From positions 1 to 64,000 of the forward strand of contig JANWJS010000026.1 in assembly GCA_025451845.1 (NCBI GenBank): a stretch of 64,000 nucleotides of DNA, read 5' to 3'. The DNA is from Steroidobacteraceae bacterium (GTDB lineage: Bacteria > Pseudomonadota > Gammaproteobacteria > Steroidobacterales > Steroidobacteraceae). Under the pieces are notes generated by a model, which was given only the letters and a program-made list of their open reading frames with translations, did no database searches and was not told the DNA's origin. Positions 57,039-64,000 of the stretch are shown piece after piece (position 1 is the first letter of the stretch; the number at the start of each line of letters is the position of its first letter). The translations under genes and the position numbers were made by a program.

Positions 57039-57926
57039 ATGCGTATCGCGACCCTGCTCGTGGTCCTGTTACTCACCTTCGGCGCCGTCGGTGGCGTCCG
57101 CGCCGAGGTCAAGTTCGTGGCGGCCGAGCCAGCGGCCCACACCTTTCAGATGGGTGCTCTAAGCCTCACGGCTCTGCGGGATGCGCAGATCCTCGTAGCC
57201 AACGATGGCAAGACCTTCGGCCTTGGTGTCAGCCCCCGCGCGGTCGGGAACGTGCTGCGTGCAGCGGGTGCCCCGCCAGATCAGATCACGCTGAGTGTGG
57301 ACACGCTCCTGGTGCGTACGGGCCGGCGGCTCGTGCTGATCGATACGGGACTGGGACCCCGATATCACGGTGCGTTGCCCGGCAGCCTGAAGCTCGTCGG
57401 GGTCTCGCCTGGCGATGTGACCGATGTGCTCATCACTCATCCTCATCCCGATCACATCGGGGGCCTCCTCGATGCGCAAGGACGGCTCGCCTTTCCCAAC
57501 GCGAAGATCCGCATGGCGAGCCCCGCCTGGATGTGGCTGAAGCAGAAAGCCGCGCCGGCAGTGATCGGCACGATTGCCGCCCGGATCCAGACTTTCGAGC
57601 CTGGCGCAACGGTCGCCCCAGGCATCCGGTCGATCGCTCTGCCCGGCCACACGCCGGGCCATTCCGGTTACGAGATCCGCTCGGGCCGCTCGCGGCTCAT
57701 CGACATCGGCGATTTGGCCCACAGCTCGATCGTATCGCTGGTGCGCCCGCAATGGGCGATTGAGTTCGACAACGACCCGGTCCGCGCCCGCCAGACGCGC
57801 CTCAGAACGCTCGCCGCACTGGCGGGAAGCCACGAAAGGGTGTTTGCGCCGCACTTCCCGTTCCCCGGCGTCGGCCATATCGTCGCCGCGAAGCAAGGGT
57901 TTGCCTGGAAGCCCGACCCAACGTAA
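57039..57926 (+). CDS. exported MBL-fold hydrolase
   Basis: A 295-residue periplasmic metallo-beta-lactamase-fold enzyme with a signal peptide ending VRAEV (about 20). The metal site is ITHPHPDHIGG, with further ligands at LPGHTPGHSGY and DIGDLAHSS. Upstream in-frame ATG codons (56964, 57006) are possible, but 57039 starts the signal peptide directly. It resembles quorum-quenching lactonase and related subfamilies, so substrate assignment is open. Confidence 0.88.
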   Translation: MRIATLLVVLLLTFGAVGGVRAEVKFVAAEPAAHTFQMGALSLTALRDAQILVANDGKTFGLGVSPRAVGNVLRAAGAPPDQITLSVDTLLVRTGRRLVLIDTGLGPRYHGALPGSLKLVGVSPGDVTDVLITHPHPDHIGGLLDAQGRLAFPNAKIRMASPAWMWLKQKAAPAVIGTIAARIQTFEPGATVAPGIRSIALPGHTPGHSGYEIRSGRSRLIDIGDLAHSSIVSLVRPQWAIEFDNDPVRARQTRLRTLAALAGSHERVFAPHFPFPGVGHIVAAKQGFAWKPDPT

Positions 57927-58010
57927 GGTCGGCAGCTTGGGAGGGGCCAGCCACCAGGCCGCGGCGCGCGCGAAGCGCCTGATCGCCGCAATCCATTGGA
58001 AAACCGGCCC

Positions 58011-58418
58011 TCAACCGTCAGCGATCTCGTCGTATCCGCGGCCCAGGAATTCGATGAAGCAGAATCCATGGCCGAAGGGATCGGCCATCAGCGCCAACCT
58101 GCCCCATGTCGCGGTCGAGATGGCCGTTTCCAGTCGCGCGCCGGCGGATTGCGCCCGGCACACGGCCGTCTCGATATCGTCCACTACGAAGTCGAGGTGC
58201 ACTGGGGTCCAGTGCCGGTCATAGCTGCGTATCTGGGTGGATGCGTTCGATGACACGCTTCCAGCGTCCTTGACGAGCAAATAGATCGGCGCGGGACCTC
58301 CCAACATCTCGACCCCATTCGCGCCGAAGCGACGGCCCAATGTCAGCCCGAACGCGTTGCGATAGAAGCCCACGGCTCCTTCGAGGTCGTCGACGTCGAT
58401 GTTGACCAGGAAGCGCAC
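58011..58418 (-). CDS. VOC family protein
   Basis: A 135-residue single VOC domain (NIDVDDLEGAVGFYRNAFGLTLGRR, then HLDFVVDDIETAVCRAQSAGA and DPFGHGFCFIEFLG). Metal ligands may include the first His and the terminal Glu. Substrate unknown. It lies 6 bases downstream of a truncated S9-like gene on the same strand. Confidence 0.87.
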   Translation of the reverse strand: MRFLVNIDVDDLEGAVGFYRNAFGLTLGRRFGANGVEMLGGPAPIYLLVKDAGSVSSNASTQIRSYDRHWTPVHLDFVVDDIETAVCRAQSAGARLETAISTATWGRLALMADPFGHGFCFIEFLGRGYDEIADG

Positions 58419-58424
58419 TGCCTG

Positions 58425-58808
58425 TCAGGAGGACGAGAGCATGAACTCATCGTCATCGAAGCCCTTGAGTATCGCAAATCCACCCCAGGGCCGCGTTCCG
58501 TCCGCTGGCCCGCGTGGCGAGGAGACATCCTTGCGGTAGCGCGTGAGCAGCCGCCGGGCGCCGGATGCGACATCGATCAGGTCGATCTCGTGCGTTGACT
58601 TGTCGGTACTCCAGTCCGGTGCGGAGACGTCCACCGCGATCTCGCGGCCATCGGGTGACACCCGCGGGTCGCTCAGCGATACCCCGTTGCGCAAATCGGG
58701 GAGGGTGAGCCCCCGCTCGGTGCTGCAAGCCATGAGGCTTGCGAGCGTCGCAGCCCCCACAGCCAGGAAGCTGCCGGTCCTCATGTTGTTCTCTCTTTGA
58801 CGGTTCAC
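58425..58808 (-). pseudogene. truncated S9-peptidase-like lipoprotein
   Basis: A 127-residue frame with a lipoprotein signal (LASLMACS lipobox at about residue 28) followed by an S9 peptidase N-terminal propeller beginning (LTLPDLRNGVSLSDPRVSPDGREIAVDVSAP … DVASGARRLLTRYR). Similarity stops near VSSPR and the frame ends 30 residues later, without the rest of the propeller or the hydrolase domain. It is probably the 5' remnant of a longer gene. Confidence 0.6.
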
Positions 58809-58927
58809 GCCATGGGCATTCTACCGGCCCCACGGCGCCTGATAGTGATCGGCCTGCAGCCCTGCGCGATGAACGGCGTAGAATCTGCGGCAGACGGGAC
58901 CGAACGTGTGATCGCGGGAGGCAAGCG

Positions 58928-59584
58928 ATGCCGGCGACCAAGGCATTCCGTGCGCGGTGTTACATGGCGGCAGCGCTGCTCCTGATGCTGCTCCCCGGGT
59001 CATCGCGACTGACATCCGCTGCGGCCGTCCCAGTGAGGCCCGCTGCCTCGAGCGAGCGGGCCCCGGGAAACTCGTTGACGGCGATTCTCCTGGTCGCTCA
59101 AGGCGTCGTCTCAGACCCCAATTTCGGCGGCTCAATCGTCATTGTGATGAACAACGTCGGTCCGGCGCCGGTCGGCATCATCCTCAACAGACCGATGCCG
59201 CTCACCGTCGCGCGCTTCTTTCCGCGGCTGAAGCGCCTCGCGCAAGTGCACGACAAGATTTACTTCGGCGGCCCCGTCGAGTTCGGCACCGATTCCGTGT
59301 GGTACCTCTTTCGTGCGAAGACGGCGCCTGCGAGCGCAATCCGCGTCTGCGACGGGGTCTATGTGAGCTCGGACCACAAGCTGCTGCTCGAGCTGTTCAA
59401 GCGCCATGACCCGATGCAGGGCCTGCGGATCTTCATCGGCCACGCAGGCTGGTTCCCCGGGCAGCTGCAAGGCGAGATCCAGGGCGGCGCCTGGATACCC
59501 GAGCGTGCCGACGCCGACTCGATATTCAACCCCAGACCGCAGGTCCCGTGGCCCTCCGCGCAGGGATCTAAGCCAGGGACCTGA
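58928..59584 (+). CDS. AlgH/YqgE-family protein with signal peptide
   Basis: A 218-residue protein of the UPF0301 (AlgH/YqgE) family. The family core is visible from about residue 49: SLTAILLVAQGVVSDPNFGGSIV, GPAPVGIILNRPM, YFGGPVEF and IFIGHAGWFPGQLQGEI. A hydrophobic N-terminus with SAAAV looks like an export signal, which is unusual because AlgH/YqgE is cytoplasmic in well-known members. Function is unknown. Confidence 0.85.
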   Translation: MPATKAFRARCYMAAALLLMLLPGSSRLTSAAAVPVRPAASSERAPGNSLTAILLVAQGVVSDPNFGGSIVIVMNNVGPAPVGIILNRPMPLTVARFFPRLKRLAQVHDKIYFGGPVEFGTDSVWYLFRAKTAPASAIRVCDGVYVSSDHKLLLELFKRHDPMQGLRIFIGHAGWFPGQLQGEIQGGAWIPERADADSIFNPRPQVPWPSAQGSKPGT

Positions 59585-59667
59585 GGCCGACCGACGGTTT
59601 TCATCTTCGGCCTCGCGATCAACCGTCGCCGGCCGATCAGCCTGCTCGGGGTAACGGCCCGCAAGAC

Positions 59668-61047
59668 CTATCTGCGCGACGTCGCCCCAGCCGCGCAATC
59701 CAGCCGCGCGGACAAATCGTAAGTATCGGCCGAGGTGATCTCGACATCGGCCCAGTCACCCGGCCGCAGCCCGCCGGCGGCCGCGATCCGTACCACGCCG
59801 TCGATCTCAGGGGCATCCGCCTCGCTGCGCGCCACCGCGCCCTGCTCGCCCACCGAATCCACCAACACCCGCATCCGGGTACCCATCCGCCGCGCCAGCC
59901 GTGACGCGCTGATCGCGGCCGAGCGCTCCATGAGGCGGGCGTGCCGCTGTTCCTGGATCTCTGCCGGCACATGCCCCGCGAGTGCGTTCGCGGCGGCGCC
60001 TTCGACCGGTGAGTACTTGAAGCAGCCGACGCGGTCGAGCTGAGCCTCGTCCAGCCAATCGAGCAGCTCCTCGAACTCGCTGTCCGTCTCCCCGGGGAAT
60101 CCCACGATGAACGTGCTGCGCAGCGTCAGATCCGGGCATTGCTCGCGCCAAGCCGCGATGCGCCGCAGCACATCCTCGGCGTGGGCCGGCCGCCGCATGC
60201 GCTTCAGCACCGACGGGCTGCCGTGTTGGAAAGGGATGTCGAGGTATGGCAGGACCCGCCGCTCCGCCATCAGGGGGATCACTTCGTCGACGTGCGGATA
60301 CGGATAGACATAGTGCAACCGGACCCAGATACCGAGCGTTCCGAGGCCGCGGGCGAGGTCGATGAAACGTGTCCGATACTCCCGGTCACGCCAGACCGCG
60401 GGCGCATAGCGGATGTCCGTCCCGTAGGCGCTGGTATCCTGCGAGATGACCAGGAGCTCGCGGACGCCCGCGGCGGCCAGCCTCTCCGCTTCGCGCAGCA
60501 CGTCGTCGATCCGGCGGCTGGCCAGGCGGCCGCGCAACGCCGGAATGATGCAGAAGCTGCACTTGTTGTTGCAACCCTCCGAGATCTTGAGGTAGGCGTA
60601 GTGAGGCGGCGTCAGCCGCACTCCCTGGGGCGGCACCAGGTCGAAAAAGGGATCGTGTTGCGGCGGCAGATGCTCGTGAACGGCCGACAGCACCTCGGCA
60701 TAAGTCTGCGGACCCGTGACCTTCAGCACGCGGGGATGCCGCTCGAGAATGCGCTCCGGCCGAGCACCCAGGCAGCCGGTCACGATCACCTTGCCGTTCC
60801 GCTCCAGTGCCTCGCCGATCGTCTGCAGCGACTCGTCGATGGCCGCATCGATGAAGCCGCAGGTGTTGACGACTACGAGGTCGGCCTGCTCATAAGTCGG
60901 GGAGACTTCGTAGCCCTCGGCCCGCAGTGTTGTCAGGATGCGCTCGGAATCGACCAGCGCCTTGGGGCAGCCCAGGCTGACGAAGCCGACTTTCGGAGTG
61001 CGCGCTCGCGTCTGGGCGCGGCGCCGGGTAGCGGGACGGGAGGACAT
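59668..61047 (-). CDS. rimO: ribosomal protein S12 methylthiotransferase
   Basis: A 459-residue radical-SAM enzyme that methylthiolates Asp89 of protein S12. An N-terminal UPF0004 [4Fe-4S] domain ([34 protein letters not shown]), the radical SAM motif CxxxCxxC ([13 protein letters not shown]) and a C-terminal TRAM domain are all present. The ATG at 61047 is chosen by family length. A longer open frame continues upstream antisense to three other genes but has no homology. Confidence 0.95.
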   Translation of the reverse strand: MSSRPATRRRAQTRARTPKVGFVSLGCPKALVDSERILTTLRAEGYEVSPTYEQADLVVVNTCGFIDAAIDESLQTIGEALERNGKVIVTGCLGARPERILERHPRVLKVTGPQTYAEVLSAVHEHLPPQHDPFFDLVPPQGVRLTPPHYAYLKISEGCNNKCSFCIIPALRGRLASRRIDDVLREAERLAAAGVRELLVISQDTSAYGTDIRYAPAVWRDREYRTRFIDLARGLGTLGIWVRLHYVYPYPHVDEVIPLMAERRVLPYLDIPFQHGSPSVLKRMRRPAHAEDVLRRIAAWREQCPDLTLRSTFIVGFPGETDSEFEELLDWLDEAQLDRVGCFKYSPVEGAAANALAGHVPAEIQEQRHARLMERSAAISASRLARRMGTRMRVLVDSVGEQGAVARSEADAPEIDGVVRIAAAGGLRPGDWADVEITSADTYDLSARLDCAAGATSRR

Positions 61048-61332
61048 AGTGAAGATGCCGGATTCCGCAGGCGCAGCCCGGCCTTGCATCGGGGCGCGAA
61101 GCCTACCTGCCCGGTCCCCTCGGCTGCAATAGCGGTGGCGGTGCGAGGCCGCCGCCGGCCCGTCCCTGCTGCGGCCTAGGCCTCGCTCATGCCGGGGTCG
61201 AGCCCGAGGTCGGTCGCGCAGCATAGAGCAGCAGTCGGTACTGATGCGGCGGCCCGGGACCGGATGCGCCGAGTAGAGCGCTCCTGCCGCTTTGGTGTGC
61301 AGCGCAGGGCGCCATCCGGCAAACTCCATGTC

Positions 61333-62217
61333 ATGGCGACCTCCGAGTCCCCCATGTCGGCAACGCGTCGCTCGCGCCAGGCGCAAAGAGTTGCCCTGGT
61401 CACCGGCTCCACCGACGGTCTCGGCCGCGCCGTTGCGCGCTCGCTCGCCGTTTCCGGATTCCGGGTATGGATCCACGGCCGCGACGCGCAACGAGGTGAG
61501 GATCTCGTGCGCGAGATCTCCGCTCACGGGGGCTCCGCGCGCTTCCACCGCGCCGACTTCGCTTCGCTGGCGGAGGTCCGCGCCCTGGCCGATGCCGTGC
61601 GTCGCGAGCACGACAGTCTCCACCTGCTGATCAATAATGCGGGGATAGGGACCGGTGATGGCGGCCGGCCCGCGCCGCGGCAGGCGAGCGTGGACGGACA
61701 TGAGCTGCGATTCGCGGTCAACTATCTTGCGGGCTACCTGCTGACCCGGCTTCTGTTGCCGCTGCTGGTACGCGGCGCGCCGGCGCGCATCGTCAACATC
61801 GCCTCGGCTGGCCAGTACCCTCTCGATTTCGACAATCTGATGCTGACGCGCGCCTACAGCGGAATGCGCGCGTACGCGCAAAGCAAGCTGGCGCAGATCA
61901 TGCTGACACTCGATCTGGCGGCGCAGCTGCGCGACAGCGGCGTGACGGTCAACTGCCTGCACCCCGCGACCTACATGGATACCACGATGGTGCGCAGCGC
62001 CGGTGTCGCGCCTACGAGCACGGTCGCCGAGGGAGCCGCGGCCGTGACGCGGCTTGCCGTCTCCCGCGAGCTCGAAGGCAGTACGGGCGAGTACTTCGAC
62101 GGGCTGCGTCCGGGCCGGGCAAACGCGCAAGCCTATGACGCTGCGGCCCGCCGTCGGCTCGCGGACGTCAGCGCCAGGCTCACCGGCAGCGGTCAAGCCT
62201 CCGGCCTGACGAGCTAG
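61333..62217 (+). CDS. short-chain dehydrogenase/reductase
   Basis: A 294-residue SDR with the nucleotide motif [12 protein letters not shown], an active-site Ser near NIASAGQYP, and YAQSK (catalytic YxxxK). It resembles retinol-dehydrogenase-type SDRs that act on ketones or alcohols with NAD(P). Start ATG 61333. It is divergent from rimO. Confidence 0.9.
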   Translation: MATSESPMSATRRSRQAQRVALVTGSTDGLGRAVARSLAVSGFRVWIHGRDAQRGEDLVREISAHGGSARFHRADFASLAEVRALADAVRREHDSLHLLINNAGIGTGDGGRPAPRQASVDGHELRFAVNYLAGYLLTRLLLPLLVRGAPARIVNIASAGQYPLDFDNLMLTRAYSGMRAYAQSKLAQIMLTLDLAAQLRDSGVTVNCLHPATYMDTTMVRSAGVAPTSTVAEGAAAVTRLAVSRELEGSTGEYFDGLRPGRANAQAYDAAARRRLADVSARLTGSGQASGLTS

Positions 62218-62244
62218 AATCCCGCCATCGTGGCAGGCCTGATC

Positions 62245-62847
62245 ATGGGACTCGAAAACCCTGCGGAGTCTTTCGATAGCGAGTACTACCGGCGCTATTA
62301 CTACGATCCGCGCACGGCAGTGACGACCCGGCGGGAGATGCAGGCCCGCGCCCGCCTCATCTCGGCTTTCACGGAACACATCGGTCTGCCGGTGCGCCGA
62401 CTCCTCGATGCCGGATGCGGCACCGGCATGCTGCGCGCCCCGCTCAAGCGCCTCCTGCCCAGAGCGGAGTACGTGTGTCTCGAGACGAGCGCCTACCTCT
62501 GTCAGCGCTATGGCTGGGGCCACGGCCGGATCGAGGAGTACCGCAGCAGCGCCGCCTTCGACCTCGTGATCTGCTATGACGTGCTGCAATATCTCGAGCC
62601 GCGCCCGGCCGCGCGCGCCTTGAGCAACTTCGGGCGGCTCTGCCGCGGAGCACTCTACTTCAGTGCCCTGACCCGGCGCGATTGGGATCGGAATTGCGAT
62701 CCCGTGCGGACGGATTCCAACGTACATCTGCGCGCCGCCAGCTGGTACCGGCTGCGTCTGCAGCGCAACTTCCGCGAAGTCGGCGCCGGGTTCTGGCTGC
62801 GCCGCGGCGCGCCGCTCACCGTCTGGGAGCTGGAATCCCAGTTCTGA
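62245..62847 (+). CDS. class I SAM-dependent methyltransferase
   Basis: A 200-residue methyltransferase with SAM motif [16 protein letters not shown], and a [14 protein letters not shown] segment typical of Rossmann methyltransferases. [11 protein letters not shown]-terminus is unusual, and no substrate is clear. An in-frame GTG at 62230 is an alternative start. It sits in a same-strand run with the SDR and the next hypothetical gene. Confidence 0.85.
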   Translation: MGLENPAESFDSEYYRRYYYDPRTAVTTRREMQARARLISAFTEHIGLPVRRLLDAGCGTGMLRAPLKRLLPRAEYVCLETSAYLCQRYGWGHGRIEEYRSSAAFDLVICYDVLQYLEPRPAARALSNFGRLCRGALYFSALTRRDWDRNCDPVRTDSNVHLRAASWYRLRLQRNFREVGAGFWLRRGAPLTVWELESQF

Positions 62848-62859
62848 TCCAGGACCCGC

Positions 62860-63270
62860 GTGACCGACATCGATTCCCCACTCCCGCCTGTCGCCGTCTT
62901 GCGCGGCCCGGTCGCCTGCCGCCGGACCGCCAACGCCCTGATTCTCAGCGGCGCCGCCGCCGATTCCGCGGACGACCGCCTCATCCTGACGTTCCTTTGC
63001 GAATCGATGCCCGATATTCCGGGCTCTTTGCGAGGGGCCAGCATCCGTGCCGTCGATCAGCACCGTTACCTCATTGCGTCCGAGTCGCAGGAGCTGATCG
63101 TCGAGGCGGCAGCCCTCCATATCCATCGCGACGTGGGTAAAGCGTTCTATCGCGCGGTTCCGCCACGCCCGGTGCCGCTCAAGAAGCGCTTCTTCTGGCG
63201 AGTGGTGCTGGCGCTTGCCGGCAGCCGCACGGGCAAGCGTCTGCTGTTGGCGCTGCGCCGCCAGGCCTAA
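62860..63270 (+). CDS. hypothetical protein
   Basis: A 136-residue protein I do not recognise. It has no signal peptide. It contains a core of alternating strands ([42 protein letters not shown]) and a basic C-terminal helix ([29 protein letters not shown]) that may associate with the membrane. It begins with GTG 12 bases after the methyltransferase stop and is probably cotranscribed. Confidence 0.6.
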   Translation: MTDIDSPLPPVAVLRGPVACRRTANALILSGAAADSADDRLILTFLCESMPDIPGSLRGASIRAVDQHRYLIASESQELIVEAAALHIHRDVGKAFYRAVPPRPVPLKKRFFWRVVLALAGSRTGKRLLLALRRQA

Positions 63271-64000
63271 CTCGGCTCTATCGCCTCCCGGCCCGGCGCC
63301 GCGACTCTCTCCCGGCCGAGCAACGCTCTGTAGGTCGCCATCTGCCCCTGGAAAGCCCGATCCCAGGTGAATTTCCGCAACACCTTCGCTCGGGCGTTGG
63401 CCCCCAGCGCCTCGATATCCCGCTCATACAGCGCCGCGATCGCTTCCGCCATCCTCGCCCCGCTCCCGGGCTCCGCCAACATTCCCACGCCCTCGTCGAC
63501 GAACTCCGGGATCGCACCGGCACGCGCCGCCACCACCGGCCGCCCACAGGCCATGGCCTCGAGGAGGACCAGGCCGAAGGTCTCCTGGGTCCCCGCATGC
63601 ACCAACGCATCGGCCGAGGCCAGCCATTGCGCCAGCTCGATGCTGTCCCGCCGGTACGGCAGCACCGTCACGTTGGCGGCCGGACGCGCTTCCCGGTCAC
63701 CGCCGATGAGCAGCAAGTGATAAGGCGCGCCGAGTAGCCGGAATGCCTCCAACAGCACGGGCACATTCTTCTCGCCCGCGAACCGTCCCGCATACACCAG
63801 TAGCCGTATCGCCGGCGCGAGCCCCAGACGCTCGCGCAGCCAGTCGCCGCGCCGCTCCGGCCGGAACACCTCAGCGTCGACTCCGAGCGGCTGGTGCACC
63901 GCATGTTGCACGCCCACGCCATTGAGCCGATCGCGCATCAGCCGGCTTGGCGCAAACACCACGTCGAAGTGCGCATAGAGCCAGGTCACGTAGCGCTCGA
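63267..64000 (-). CDS. GT4-type glycosyltransferase (partial, runs past window end)
   Basis: The C-terminal part, about 244 residues, of a GT-B family 4 glycosyltransferase. [37 protein letters not shown] and the donor-binding EX7E motif ([17 protein letters not shown]) are visible. The frame is open to the window edge, so the N-terminal acceptor domain is missing here. It converges with the hypothetical gene and overlaps its stop by 4 bases. Confidence 0.9.
   Translation of the reverse strand, partial: ERYVTWLYAHFDVVFAPSRLMRDRLNGVGVQHAVHQPLGVDAEVFRPERRGDWLRERLGLAPAIRLLVYAGRFAGEKNVPVLLEAFRLLGAPYHLLLIGGDREARPAANVTVLPYRRDSIELAQWLASADALVHAGTQETFGLVLLEAMACGRPVVAARAGAIPEFVDEGVGMLAEPGSGARMAEAIAALYERDIEALGANARAKVLRKFTWDRAFQGQMATYRALLGRERVAAPGREAIEPS

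Noticed and set aside
61048-63126. A long antisense reading frame continuing upstream of rimO for nearly 700 codons
   Set aside because: It lies opposite an SDR, a methyltransferase and a hypothetical gene with clear motifs and shows none itself. It is a GC-rich shadow frame.

Overview
The window is about 67% GC by eye and gene-dense. It looks like a Gammaproteobacterial chromosome, plausibly a Xanthomonadales, Nevskiales or Steroidobacterales relative. The main reason is the run rsmG – (inserted lrp/dehydrogenase) – parA – parB – atpIBEFHAGDC – glmU … glmS, an origin-proximal backbone typical of that class, plus tatABC, dtd, LpxL-type lipid A acylation, FecI/FecR/TonB-receptor signalling and S9 peptidases. 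The genus cannot be fixed from this sequence alone. No rRNA, tRNA, CRISPR array or intact insertion sequence was recognised.

Layout. 1-9040: a DUF4440-like protein, a GNAT acetyltransferase coupled to a HemD-like uroporphyrinogen-III synthase, and a divergent assimilatory nitrate/nitrite operon (nirB, an unusual NirD–FAD oxidoreductase fusion, and a NasA-type nitrate reductase) behind a consensus sigma-54 promoter. 9140-17712: VOC protein, LpxL-type acyltransferase, POT transporter, tatABC, dtd, a di-haem cytochrome c4-like protein, a Do-type periplasmic protease and an MBL hydrolase. 17780-23925: an S9 peptidase homologue that has lost its catalytic triad, a membrane diguanylate cyclase, a two-component system and rsmG. 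24047-36693: Lrp regulator and amino-acid dehydrogenase, parAB, the complete ATP synthase operon and glmU. 36952-43969: an ArsR–AHSA1–hydrolase operon with a readable promoter/operator, two exported phosphatase-type enzymes and glmS.

43970-45800 is a small accessory segment directly downstream of glmS, the classical attTn7 position. It holds four 20-bp tandem repeats, two AT-richer small membrane-protein genes and a PIN toxin with a truncated-looking antitoxin. 46056-55020: a DUF3311/SSS transporter pair, a YncE-like propeller, and an ECF sigma/FecR/TonB-receptor locus. There the receptor is flanked by two paralogous secreted proteins of unknown function, and it carries an in-frame CACGCA microsatellite at its N-terminus. 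55277-64000: a Tat-exported carboxylesterase, an exported MBL hydrolase, a VOC protein, a truncated S9-like lipoprotein, an exported AlgH-family protein, rimO, an SDR, a methyltransferase, a hypothetical protein and a GT4 glycosyltransferase that runs off the window.

Functionally the window joins nitrogen assimilation (nitrate to ammonium, siroheme supply), ATP synthesis, cell-wall precursor synthesis (GlmS/GlmU) and envelope export (Tat, Do protease) with accessory surface-nutrient uptake. The most unusual items are the S9 pseudopeptidase, the TonB receptor with paired secreted proteins and repeat tract, the NirD–FAD fusion, and the repeat-bounded segment behind glmS.
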